In this document: in pieces, positions 25,063 through 33,577 of the stretch | How positions within the stretch are numbered: position 1 is the first letter of the stretch | Layout: each line of letters opens with the position of its first letter | Source of the DNA: Parabacteroides acidifaciens | Lineage (GTDB): Bacteria; Bacteroidota; Bacteroidia; Bacteroidales; Tannerellaceae | DNA length: 64,000 nucleotides | Assembly: GCF_003363715.1 (NCBI RefSeq) | Contig: NZ_QREV01000020.1 | Location: 1-64,000, forward strand | Direction of reading: 5' to 3' | The notes under the pieces: generated by a model | Database searches by the model: none | The model's input: only the letters and a program-made list of their open reading frames with translations | Told to the model about the DNA's origin: nothing | Position numbers and translations under genes: made by a program

Positions 25063-25105
25063 CACCCGATAATCATTGGGGATAAATAAATTCATTATTT
25101 GGCAA
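25063..25105 (+). repeat. Solo transposon/MITE end (CACCCGATAATCATTGGGG..)
   Basis: These 43 nt are identical to 45016-45058, the left end of the MITE-like element. The first 22 nt are the terminal inverted repeat CACCCGATAATCATTGGGGA (last two bases TA). No matching right end is seen nearby, so this is a relic or a deletion scar. Confidence 0.75.
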
Positions 25106-25733
25106 GATTGAATCATCATTTATGGTTCACATTTTCTTACATTCGAAACTTCTTGGCGTTTGTCGAGGTCCGTGGATACTAAAATAATATATTTATTTTC
25201 AAATTATACTGTCATACTATCATTTGTTCATTTGAATATCATGAATATCAATGCGTATATCAAATGATAGCAGGCATGATGGCAGGATTTTCAACTATCA
25301 TACTGTCATAAAAGCTATTATCCTTTTTCATGTTCTATGTTGCTGAATTTCAATTTGGTAACCACTCGTGCTTTTTGAGACTCGGGTCTTAGTACAGCCA
25401 AGACCCGGGTCTCAAGACCTTCCGGATGCGGATGTAAATGGTGTTAAAACGGGCATTTTCGACAAAATACATAACGACTTTATGTTAAAGACAAAGGCAT
25501 ATCTGACTAAAAAGAAGTAAGCCTTACTCAAAAATGTCCTGTGTTAACACTTCTGGTACCTTGTTTTTTCGATGAAACAACACAAAATGATAGTTAAACG
25601 GAATATTCATGATGGTTAAATGATAGTTGTAATTAGAACTATCATAGCTATGTATCATGATATTCAATTCCTATATGGAAAACATGAGAGTATGACAGTT
25701 CTTTTTCAAAAAACTTTATATAAAAGTTCAGTA
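25106..25733. other. A+T-rich non-coding stretch with ATGATAG/ATGACAG boxes and a long hairpin
   Basis: No gene is supported here. Motif boxes recur in both orientations: ACTGTCATACTATCATTTG (25208-25226), CAAATGATAG (25261-25270), ACTATCATACTGTCATA (25294-25310), AATGATAGTT near 25587 and 25619, GAACTATCATAG near 25637 and TATGACAGTT (25691-25700). GAGACTCGGGTCTT (25377-25390) and AAGACCCGGGTCTC (25400-25413) form a 14-bp stem with one mismatch. The pattern resembles iterons or multiple binding sites of a plasmid or integrated element. Confidence 0.5.
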
Positions 25734-25799
25734 TTTAACATATTTGAAACCACTCCCGGAACATCCGTATATACATGGATTTAATCTTTCCCAATTGTA
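25734..25799 (+). repeat. 66-bp direct repeat flanking the Abi island, right copy
   Basis: 63 of 66 positions match 23638-23703. It lies just upstream of the TACCTTTG promoter box (25818-25825) of the NigD-like paralogue, so the duplicated segment may once have been that gene's upstream region. Confidence 0.85.
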
Positions 25800-25874
25800 T
25801 GAGTAAGAAAATAATGCTACCTTTGTGCCTTCCCTCTGTGTGTGGAGGAAGATAACTTCGATTTCAAATTGTAT

Positions 25875-26642
25875 ATGGAAATGAGAAAGACTGTATTATA
25901 TGGCGTGATAGCCCTTTGCCTGGTTGTGTTGAGCTCTTGTTTGGGAGACCCGGCGACGCAATTGACGATGGCGAATCAGACCGGGGTTGTGGCAACGAAT
26001 GTGGGGACCGTGGGTAAGGTTATTTTCGTCAAAGGCGGGGATGTGATCTCTTCGGAAAACTTCCAGAATGCGAATGTGGAAGATGGAGAATGTATCCTGT
26101 TCGATTATTCGATCGATTACGGGCTGGCTGAAAATGCAGACGGCGGGGCGAATAAAGGCTATATGACTGCAACCATTTATGAGAATACACTTTCGGAAGT
26201 GAGCCAGTGGCAGCTGTTCAATACCTTGACAGACACCTCGAACGTCGAGAATGGTGAATTACTGCTTTCCACCCTTCAGCCCCGTTCTTCCTATATCAAG
26301 GGAAATCTGTTTCTTTTTACGGAAATGAGCGGTCATAAGACGGCGCAGGAAGATAGTTTCGCCTTGTCTTATAATCCGGATCAGGTATTGAATGGCGATC
26401 AGGTCTATAGCTTGTATCTGCGCGCTATCAAGACGGCTGAAGGCGGCGAGGAGGATAACGGGCAATCGATGATTATCCCCTGTGCTTTCAATATTCAGGA
26501 CTTTGTGAAGAAAGTGACAGGAGAAAATAATACCGATGAGGTGAAGTTCCGGGTTAATTATGCATCCGCATTCGGGAAAGACTCTGCTTCAATCGTCTGG
26601 AAATCATCCGATGTGTTTACGATAAACCCTTCAGGGAAATAA
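25875..26642 (+). CDS. NigD-like lipoprotein (paralogue)
   Basis: The 255-residue lipoprotein has a signal peptide and a lipobox LSSC. The start could be ATG 25875 or ATG 25881; both lie 50-56 nt after the TACCTTTG box at 25818-25825. A GTG further up at 25842 is less likely because the leader would precede the signal peptide. It shares the layout of the lipoprotein at 21938-22720: ECILFDYSIDYG, a middle region with SFALSYNPDQV, YSLYLRAIKTAEG, and a closing VKFRVNYASAFGKDSASIVW. The accessory block 22721-25874 appears to have landed between these two related genes. Function unknown. Confidence 0.7.
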   Translation: MEMRKTVLYGVIALCLVVLSSCLGDPATQLTMANQTGVVATNVGTVGKVIFVKGGDVISSENFQNANVEDGECILFDYSIDYGLAENADGGANKGYMTATIYENTLSEVSQWQLFNTLTDTSNVENGELLLSTLQPRSSYIKGNLFLFTEMSGHKTAQEDSFALSYNPDQVLNGDQVYSLYLRAIKTAEGGEEDNGQSMIIPCAFNIQDFVKKVTGENNTDEVKFRVNYASAFGKDSASIVWKSSDVFTINPSGK

Positions 26643-26675
26643 CTTAATGACAAATAGCAAACGAACGTATTGAAG

Positions 26676-27242
26676 ATGTATAAAGAGATATTTAAATTGG
26701 TAGTGGCCATCATCTCCCAGCCGGGAAAAGCTTGGGATATTCTGACGAAAAAGGAAGAAAAGGACGATGAGTTTTTATCCCGGTTTGTGTATCCCCTGAT
26801 CGGAATCGTTACGGTGGCGGCTTTTCTTGGGGTGTTGTTCACCCGGAAAGAGTTCGACATCGAGCTGGCTCTGAAATCGTCAATCCGGACGCTGGTTGCC
26901 GCCTTCGGTGGTTTTTACCTGGCGTCGTATTTTCTGAACGAGCTTTGGCAAGGTTTTTTCAAACGCGAGAAAGACATGAAGCTGTGCCAGCGTTTCGTCG
27001 GCTATTCGTCTTCGCTGATGTTCGCGCTGAATATCGTGTTGATGTTGCTTCCGGAGTTTTTCTTTTTGCGGATATTTGTCTTATACACGTTCTATATCGT
27101 GTGGGAGGGTGCCGGCCCTTATATGCAGGTGGAAGAAAAAGACCGCCTGAAATTTGTCGGGGCTGCGACCAGTTTGATTTTGCTGACGCCCTGGCTGATC
27201 GAAGTCGTCCTGTCGATGCTGATGCCCGGTTTGCGTTTTTGA
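26676..27242 (+). CDS. Yip1-domain family integral membrane protein
   Basis: The 188-residue protein has five probable transmembrane segments, among them VYPLIGIVTVAAFLGVLF, LVAAFGGFYLASYFL and FVGAATSLILLTPWLIEVVL. The start of the protein (IFKLVVAIISQPGKAWDIL) and the overall pattern fit the Yip1/YIP1-like family common next to housekeeping genes in Bacteroidales. ATG 26676 is preferred over an upstream TTG. It lies 12 nt before smpB, suggesting cotranscription with smpB and metH. Function unknown. Confidence 0.75.
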   Translation: MYKEIFKLVVAIISQPGKAWDILTKKEEKDDEFLSRFVYPLIGIVTVAAFLGVLFTRKEFDIELALKSSIRTLVAAFGGFYLASYFLNELWQGFFKREKDMKLCQRFVGYSSSLMFALNIVLMLLPEFFFLRIFVLYTFYIVWEGAGPYMQVEEKDRLKFVGAATSLILLTPWLIEVVLSMLMPGLRF

Positions 27243-27254
27243 TAAATAAATGAG

Positions 27255-27716
27255 ATGAAAGAGAAGATTAGTAATAATATACAGATAAAGAATAAGCGGG
27301 CAACTTTCGATTATGAGTTGCTCGATACGTTTACGGCGGGCATTGTGCTGACCGGGACGGAGATCAAATCGATCCGCCTGGGCAAGGCGAGCCTGGTCGA
27401 TACGTTCTGTATCATTGAGAAAGGCGAGCTGTGGGTGAAAAATATGTATGTGGCGGAATATTTCTACGGGACTTATAACAACCATTCGGCCCGCCGCGAC
27501 CGTAAGCTGCTGCTGACGAAAAAGGAGTTGCGCAAGATCGAGGGGGCAGCCCGCAACAATGGCTTCACGATCATTCCGACCCGCCTTTTTATTAACGACA
27601 AAGGGCTGGCCAAAGTCGTGGTCGCAATCGCCAAAGGAAAGAAAGAATATGATAAACGCGACTCCATCAAAGAACGGGATGATCGCCGCGAGATGGACCG
27701 TGCATTCAAACGATAA
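27255..27716 (+). CDS. smpB: SsrA-binding protein SmpB
   Basis: The 153-residue RNA-binding OB-fold protein delivers tmRNA to stalled ribosomes in trans-translation. Seen: [20 protein letters not shown], then [18 protein letters not shown], the H-x-x-R-R-x-R-K-L-L motif ([12 protein letters not shown]) and the basic C-terminal tail [18 protein letters not shown], which enters the ribosomal A site and mRNA channel. Length is normal. It lies 9 nt upstream of metH. Confidence 0.95.
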   Translation: MKEKISNNIQIKNKRATFDYELLDTFTAGIVLTGTEIKSIRLGKASLVDTFCIIEKGELWVKNMYVAEYFYGTYNNHSARRDRKLLLTKKELRKIEGAARNNGFTIIPTRLFINDKGLAKVVVAIAKGKKEYDKRDSIKERDDRREMDRAFKR

Positions 27717-27725
27717 AGACATTTA

Positions 27726-30700
27726 ATGGATAAAGAGATATTTTTGAATCTCCTGAAAGAACGTATTCTGATTCTGGACGGAGGAATGGGAACGATGGTC
27801 CAGGGGTTTAAACTGACTGAGAAGGACTATCGCGGCGAGCAGTTTGCCGGTTGGCCCGGTGACCTGAAAGGCAATAACGACCTGTTGTGCATCACCCGCC
27901 CGGATGTGATCAAGTCCATTCACCGCCAATACCTGGATGCCGGTGCGGACATCTTTGCTACCAACACATTCAATGCGAATGCCATCTCGATGGGAGACTA
28001 CGGCATGGAGCAGCAGGTGCGCAATATAAACCTCGCTGCCGGACGGTTGGCGCGCGAAGTGGCCGATGGCTTTATGGCGGAACATCCCGGACGTACGATA
28101 TTCGTCGCCGGCTCTGTCGGTCCGACCAACAAGACGGCTTCCATGAGTCCGGACGTGAGTGATCCCGCCTTCAGGGCTGTCACCTATATGGATTTGTATA
28201 ACGCCTATAAAGAGCAGGTGGAGGCTTTGGTGGACGGCGGTGTGGACATCGTCTTGTTCGAGACGACGTTCGACACGCTCAATGTGAAAGCCGGCCTGGA
28301 AGCTGCCGAGACTGTTTTGAAGGAGAAAGGTAAAGACTTGCCGATCATGCTTTCCCTGACGCTTTCGGCGCAGGGCGGCCGCACTTTCTCGGGGCAGACT
28401 TTGCTGGCGTTCTTGGCTTCCGTACAACATACCAATATTGTCAGTGTCGGCCTGAACTGTTCGTTCGGGGCTGCCGACATGAAGCCTTACTTAGCTGAAC
28501 TGGCGAAACACGCGCCTTATTATATCAGCGCCTATCCGAACGCCGGGCTGCCGAACAGTTTCGGTTCGTACGACGAGACGCCGGAAAAGATGGCTGCCCA
28601 CGTGAAGCCCTTTATCGACGAAGGATTGGTCAATATCTTAGGAGGCTGTTGCGGAACGACGCCGGCCCATATCGCCCAATATCCCGAACTGGTCAAAGGC
28701 GCGAAGCCGCATATGCCGGCCCCGAAGCCCGACTGTCTTTGGCTGTCAGGACTGGAACTGCTGGAGGTAAAGCCGGAAAACAATTTCGTCAATATCGGCG
28801 AACGCTGTAATGTGGCCGGTTCGCGTAAGTTCCTGCGCCTGATCAAGGAAGAGAACTACGAAGAAGCCTTGATGATCGCCCGCAAGCAGGTGGAAGACGG
28901 TGCGCAGGTGATCGACATCAACATGGACGACGGGATGCTCGACGCTGTGAAGGAGATGACCACGTTCCTGAACCTGATCGCTTCCGAACCCGATATTTCC
29001 CGCGTGCCGGTCATGATCGACTCTTCCAAATGGGAGGTGATCGAAAAAGGCCTGATGTGCGTACAAGGCAAAAGCATTGTAAACTCGATCTCCCTCAAAG
29101 AAGGCGAGGAGGCTTTCCTGCAACATGCCGCGCGTATCAAACAGTTGGGAGCGGCAACGGTCGTGATGGCTTTCGACGAGAAAGGACAGGCCGATACGTT
29201 TGAACGGAAGATAGAGGTATGCGAACGCGCCTACCGTCTCCTCCGGGAAAAAGTCGATTTCGATCCGAACGGGATTATTTTCGATCCGAATGTGTTGGCC
29301 ATCGCGACCGGCATGGAGGAACACAACGGCTACGGGCTCGATTTTATCCGTGCCGTCGAGTGGATCAAGCAAAACCTGCCGGGAGCGAAGGTGAGCGGCG
29401 GGGTCAGCAACCTTTCTTTCTCTTTCCGTGGAAATAATTATGTGCGCGAAGCGATGCATTCCGTATTCCTCTATCATGCCATCCGCAAAGGCATGGATAT
29501 GGGAATCGTCAACCCGTCGTCGTCCGTGCTCTATGAAGATATCGAACCCGCTTTCCGTACGCTGCTCGAAGATGTTATTCTGGCACGCCGTCCGGAAGCG
29601 GCGGAAGAACTGATACAATGGACAATTGACAATGGACAATTGACAATTAATAAGAAGAATGATGCAGATAATTGTCAATTGTCAATTGTCAATTGTTCAT
29701 TAGAAGAGCGTTTGGAAAACGCTCTGATACGCGGTATCGGCGACCATCTGGAAGAGGATTTGCAGGAAGCCCTGAAGGTTTATCCGCGTGCGGTGGACAT
29801 TATCGACGGCCCGCTGATGAGCGGCATGAACAAGGTCGGCGAGTTGTTTGGCGCCGGGAAGATGTTCCTTCCGCAGGTGGTCAAGACGGCACGCACGATG
29901 AAAAAGGCGGTGGCGGTCCTGCAACCGGCTATCGAGGCGGAGAAGGTCGCTTCCAGCTCGTCGAAAGCCGGAAAAGTGCTGTTCGCTACTGTCAAGGGCG
30001 ATGTGCACGACATCGGAAAGAACATCGTCTCGATCGTGTTAGCTTGTAATAACTACGAGGTCATCGACCTGGGCGTGATGGTGCCGGCGGACGTGATCGT
30101 GAAAAAAGCAATCGAGGAGAAGCCTGATTTGGTCTGCCTCTCCGGCCTGATCACGCCTTCGCTGGAAGAGATGGTGCACGTGACGGACGAGATGCAGAAA
30201 GCCGGGCTCACTATTCCCGTGATGGTTGGCGGAGCTACGACTTCCAAGCTGCATACGGCTGTTAAGATCGCTCCTCATTACGATTATCCGGTGATCCATG
30301 TGCTCGACGCTTCGCAGAATCCGTTGATTGCCGCCAAGCTCTTGAACCCCGATACGCGCGATGCTTATATCGAAGGCCTGAACAAGGAATATGAAGAGCT
30401 GCGCGCCTCGTTGGAAAAGAAAAAAGAAGTATTCGTATCGCTTGCCGAAGCGCGGGCCAATCCGCAGCCGGTCGACTGGACGCACTATAATCCGGTGGTT
30501 CCCCGTCAGATGGGCATCCACGTGATCCCCCATGTTCCTTTGGATAAAGTGGCTGGCTATATCAACTGGGTCTTTTTCTTCAGTGCCTGGAAGCTGAGCG
30601 GGCGTTTTGCCTCTGTCGCCAGCCTGCATGAGTGCGATGCCTGTCGTGCCAATTGGCTGTCCGGTGTTCCCGAAGAGGAGCGCGGGAAGGCGGCGGAAGC

Positions 30701-31433
30701 TATGCAGCTCTATCTGGATGCGGCGAAACTGCTCGACCGTCTTATCGAGATGAATGCCGACTATTGCAAAGCCATTTACGGCTTTTTCCCGGCAAACAGC
30801 GACGGCGACAATCTCCGTGTCGGTGAGGTCACGATCCCTGTCTTGCGCCAGCAGACAAAGAAGGAGGAAGGCGTTTATAAATCGCTTGCCGACTATGTGA
30901 TGCCTCTTTCCGAAGGGCGTACGGATTATGTCGGCGCGTTTGTCGTGACAGCCGGTGCCGGCGCCGAATCTCTGAAAAACAAGTTCGAGGAAGAAGGCGA
31001 CACCTACAATTCGATGTTGCTCCAGACGTTGACCGACCGTTTGGCCGAGGCGACGGCGGAATATCTGCACGAAAAGGTCCGCCAGGAATATTGGGGATAT
31101 TCTCCGGACGAATCGTATTCCTTGCCCGACCTGTTCAAAGTGAAATACCAGGGAATCCGTCCGGCTGTCGGTTATCCGTCCTTGCCGGACCAACTGCTCA
31201 ACTATACGTTGGACAACCTGCTCGACATGTCGCAGATCGGCGTCAGGCTGACGGAAAACGGCGCGATGTACCCGACGGCAACTGTCAGCGGTCTTTATAT
31301 CGCACATCCTGAATCCCAGTATTTTATGATCGGAAATATCGACGGAGAGCAGATGAAGGATTATGCCCGCCGCCGGAATCTATCGGAAGCGGAGGCAAAG
31401 AAGATTTTGAATAAGAATATTTCCTGTTCTTAA
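27726..31433 (+). CDS. metH: Cobalamin-dependent methionine synthase
   Basis: The 1,235-residue enzyme moves the methyl group of methyltetrahydrofolate via cobalamin to homocysteine. The order is complete: homocysteine domain (about 1-325) with zinc cysteines 245, 308 and 309; pterin domain (about 350-620) with VNIGERCNVAGSRKFLRL (in part); B12 cap and cobalamin domain with D759-V-H761-D-I-G, His761 being the cobalt ligand; and the C-terminal reactivation domain with RPAVGYPSLPD, which binds S-adenosylmethionine. Odd feature: residues about 633-658, in the linker between pterin and cap domains, are encoded by a 28-bp inverted repeat of ACAATTG units, kept in frame. It follows smpB; no cobalamin or SAM riboswitch is visible in the short gap. 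Confidence 0.96.
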   Translation: MDKEIFLNLLKERILILDGGMGTMVQGFKLTEKDYRGEQFAGWPGDLKGNNDLLCITRPDVIKSIHRQYLDAGADIFATNTFNANAISMGDYGMEQQVRNINLAAGRLAREVADGFMAEHPGRTIFVAGSVGPTNKTASMSPDVSDPAFRAVTYMDLYNAYKEQVEALVDGGVDIVLFETTFDTLNVKAGLEAAETVLKEKGKDLPIMLSLTLSAQGGRTFSGQTLLAFLASVQHTNIVSVGLNCSFGAADMKPYLAELAKHAPYYISAYPNAGLPNSFGSYDETPEKMAAHVKPFIDEGLVNILGGCCGTTPAHIAQYPELVKGAKPHMPAPKPDCLWLSGLELLEVKPENNFVNIGERCNVAGSRKFLRLIKEENYEEALMIARKQVEDGAQVIDINMDDGMLDAVKEMTTFLNLIASEPDISRVPVMIDSSKWEVIEKGLMCVQGKSIVNSISLKEGEEAFLQHAARIKQLGAATVVMAFDEKGQADTFERKIEVCERAYRLLREKVDFDPNGIIFDPNVLAIATGMEEHNGYGLDFIRAVEWIKQNLPGAKVSGGVSNLSFSFRGNNYVREAMHSVFLYHAIRKGMDMGIVNPSSSVLYEDIEPAFRTLLEDVILARRPEAAEELIQWTIDNGQLTINKKNDADNCQLSIVNCSLEERLENALIRGIGDHLEEDLQEALKVYPRAVDIIDGPLMSGMNKVGELFGAGKMFLPQVVKTARTMKKAVAVLQPAIEAEKVASSSSKAGKVLFATVKGDVHDIGKNIVSIVLACNNYEVIDLGVMVPADVIVKKAIEEKPDLVCLSGLITPSLEEMVHVTDEMQKAGLTIPVMVGGATTSKLHTAVKIAPHYDYPVIHVLDASQNPLIAAKLLNPDTRDAYIEGLNKEYEELRASLEKKKEVFVSLAEARANPQPVDWTHYNPVVPRQMGIHVIPHVPLDKVAGYINWVFFFSAWKLSGRFASVASLHECDACRANWLSGVPEEERGKAAEAMQLYLDAAKLLDRLIEMNADYCKAIYGFFPANSDGDNLRVGEVTIPVLRQQTKKEEGVYKSLADYVMPLSEGRTDYVGAFVVTAGAGAESLKNKFEEEGDTYNSMLLQTLTDRLAEATAEYLHEKVRQEYWGYSPDESYSLPDLFKVKYQGIRPAVGYPSLPDQLLNYTLDNLLDMSQIGVRLTENGAMYPTATVSGLYIAHPESQYFMIGNIDGEQMKDYARRRNLSEAEAKKILNKNISCS
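29622..29696. repeat. Inverted repeat of ACAATTG units inserted in metH
   Basis: The left arm (29622-29649) and right arm (29669-29696) are 28-bp inverted repeats with one mismatch, separated by 19 nt; each arm consists of ACAATTG/ACAATGG units. Similar ATTGACAATTG runs are common between genes of Bacteroidales. Here it is translated as about 26 residues in an interdomain linker. Confidence 0.85.
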
Positions 31434-31515
31434 TCTCTTTATGCCCTAATATTCATTATTTACCGGAAAACGCATACAGCGTTATGGAAAAAACTCTATC
31501 TTTGAAAAACAATAG

Positions 31516-33549
31516 ATGGAGCGGTGCTGTATGAAAGAGAGGCATATATACGTAAAAGGGGTGTTGATCGTTTTTTGTCTGTTCCTGACGGATCTATACG
31601 GATCTTGCAGGACTGATGGGAAAACGGATGATGCGGGTGAGAGGCTCAAGGCTTTGTATGAATTGTCCCGGCAAAACTGGGAGACCCCGATGGAAGTGCC
31701 CTATCTGAAATCATTGGTAGAGCTTGCCGGAGAAGTCGATTCAATGGGATATTATTACAGCGCCCTTTCCTCATTGGGGCGTTATTATTGTAATATCAAC
31801 CGGTTGGATAGCCTGACCTATTGGGGCAATATGGTCGATTCCGTGACAAAAGCACGCCGGGAAACCCCTCTGGCAAAATTCGATTTTCTGAATTATTACT
31901 GCCGGTATTATCTGATTAACGGAGAATATGAATTGGCGATGAATGAGGCTGTGATGCTTCAGATGTTGTCCAAGGAAAAGAATAATATGACGGGCTTGAT
32001 ATCCAGTAATGAATATTTGGGCCTGGTTTATTTGCTGATCGGACGGGACAGCGATGCGGTGACTGCTTTCGAGGAAGCGTTGGACCTGTTGAAAACAAAA
32101 AGCAAGCCGGATTATGAACTTCAGATTATCCCCTATCTGCTGATCGCCTATTTGCATCTTGACGAGTTGGATCATGTGAAGTCGACTCTTGCCCGTTTCG
32201 AAGAATCGTTGCAGAAAATTGAAAGCTATAAGTCTGATATTAGGGAAAATTATCCGATTAAGGCCAAAAAGTGCTTGCTGTATGCCAATTATCTTAATTT
32301 GTATGTGGCGGAAAAGAATCTTCCGAAAGCGCGTGAAACCGTAAGCCTTTTGCCTTCTTATATGGATGAAAGCATGGGGCCGGATGTTACGTCCGTATAT
32401 GATTTGGCGATGGCCCGCTATTATTTCTTTATCAAAGATTATCCGCAGGCGCTCCGGGAGATCGATAAAGTGCTTGCTGTCGATTATTCGTCCGAACCGC
32501 TGAAGCTGAAAGTCGATATCCTGAAAGCCGCCGGAAGGACGGATGAGGCGTTGAAACAGTATGCCGAATTGCTGTCGCTGGTCGAGCAAACGAATGTGAC
32601 GGCTTTCACCCGCCAATTGAACCAGCTTCGTATGCTGCACGACCTGAACGACAAGAAAATGCAGGAACAGAAACTGCTTTATCAGAAACGGCAACTTTCC
32701 GAGAAGCAGCTACAGCTTACGGCCTCTATTCTTGTGTCCTGCATACTGTTGGTATTGCTGTATGTCTTATTCCGCTATTCCAATCGTACTCGTAAATTAA
32801 AGAACGATCTCCAAGTCGAGCGCGAGACGTTGATCGAAACCACCGAAAGCCTGCGTGTGGCTAAAGAACAGGCGGAGGAATCCAACCGCCTGAAAACGTC
32901 GTTTGTCGCCAATATAAGCCATGAGATACGGACGCCGCTGAACGCGATTGTCGGGTTTGCCGATCTGCTGCAAGATGCCGATGAGGCCGAGCGGAACGAG
33001 TATCTCAAAATAATCAAGAACAACACCGATATGTTGCTCGGGCTTGTGAATGACGTGTTAGACCTGTCGCGGCTCGAATCGGATTCTTTCAGTGTCATAC
33101 TGGAAGATTGCGACCTGTCCGAATGTTGCCAGAATGCACAGGAGAGAATCAGGCATCGGGTGCAGCCGGGTGTCAAGTTGGGCTTTACCGCTTCGGATGA
33201 TCATTTCATCCTGAAAACCGATGATTTGCGCTTACAACAATTGCTAAACAACCTGTTGTCGAACGCCGTTAAATTTACCGGGCAGGGAGAAATCAACCTC
33301 GACTATCGTGTCGACCGGGAGAATCGGCAGGTTGTCTTTACCGTCACCGATACGGGATGCGGCATTCCGTTGGATAAGCAGGAAGTCATTTTCGACCGCT
33401 TCGCAAAGGTGAATGAATTTATCCCCGGGGCAGGCTTGGGATTGCCTATTGCCCGGACGATCGCTATCCGCCTGGGCGGGACGCTGACAGTCGATCCCGA
33501 TTACGACAAAGGGGCGCGTTTCATCTTCGTCCATCCGTTTGGAGAGTAG
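31516..33549 (+). CDS. Sensor histidine kinase with N-terminal helical-repeat sensor
   Basis: The 677-residue membrane kinase has no receiver domain. A signal/anchor segment (about 9-30, ending YGSC, possibly a lipobox) leads to a TPR-like helical sensor region (about 35-390), one transmembrane helix at about 400-421 (LTASILVSCILLVLLYVLF) and a coiled stretch. HisKA follows with His469 in NISHEIRTPLNAIVGF, then the ATPase domain with NLLSNAVKFT, DTGCGIP and GLGLPIA. The ATG at 31516 lies 11 nt after TATCTTTG (31497-31504); ATG 31531 is an alternative. No response regulator gene is adjacent, so its partner is elsewhere. The TPR part suggests a cytoplasmic- or periplasm-facing protein-binding sensor of the kind common in Bacteroidales. 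Confidence 0.9.
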   Translation: MERCCMKERHIYVKGVLIVFCLFLTDLYGSCRTDGKTDDAGERLKALYELSRQNWETPMEVPYLKSLVELAGEVDSMGYYYSALSSLGRYYCNINRLDSLTYWGNMVDSVTKARRETPLAKFDFLNYYCRYYLINGEYELAMNEAVMLQMLSKEKNNMTGLISSNEYLGLVYLLIGRDSDAVTAFEEALDLLKTKSKPDYELQIIPYLLIAYLHLDELDHVKSTLARFEESLQKIESYKSDIRENYPIKAKKCLLYANYLNLYVAEKNLPKARETVSLLPSYMDESMGPDVTSVYDLAMARYYFFIKDYPQALREIDKVLAVDYSSEPLKLKVDILKAAGRTDEALKQYAELLSLVEQTNVTAFTRQLNQLRMLHDLNDKKMQEQKLLYQKRQLSEKQLQLTASILVSCILLVLLYVLFRYSNRTRKLKNDLQVERETLIETTESLRVAKEQAEESNRLKTSFVANISHEIRTPLNAIVGFADLLQDADEAERNEYLKIIKNNTDMLLGLVNDVLDLSRLESDSFSVILEDCDLSECCQNAQERIRHRVQPGVKLGFTASDDHFILKTDDLRLQQLLNNLLSNAVKFTGQGEINLDYRVDRENRQVVFTVTDTGCGIPLDKQEVIFDRFAKVNEFIPGAGLGLPIARTIAIRLGGTLTVDPDYDKGARFIFVHPFGE

Positions 33550-33569
33550 ATGGGGATTGCTTATCTTTG
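33538..33569 (+). promoter_or_regulatory. Promoter of the DUF3810 gene inside the kinase 3' end
   Basis: TTTG (33538-33541), 20 nt and TATCTTTG (33562-33569) lie 8 nt before the ATG at 33578 and overlap the end of the kinase gene. This decides the start against an upstream in-frame ATG at 33539. Confidence 0.65.
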
Positions 33570-33577
33570 TTGTTAGG

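Noticed and set aside
27717-27725. Cobalamin or SAM riboswitch controlling metH
   Set aside because: Only 9 nt separate smpB and metH, and no riboswitch-like folding is seen upstream of the operon.
30039-31307. 422-codon minus-strand frame within metH, and similar long antisense frames in ftsK, ileS and the TonB receptor
   Set aside because: Codon-bias shadows of well-supported genes in G+C-richer coding DNA.
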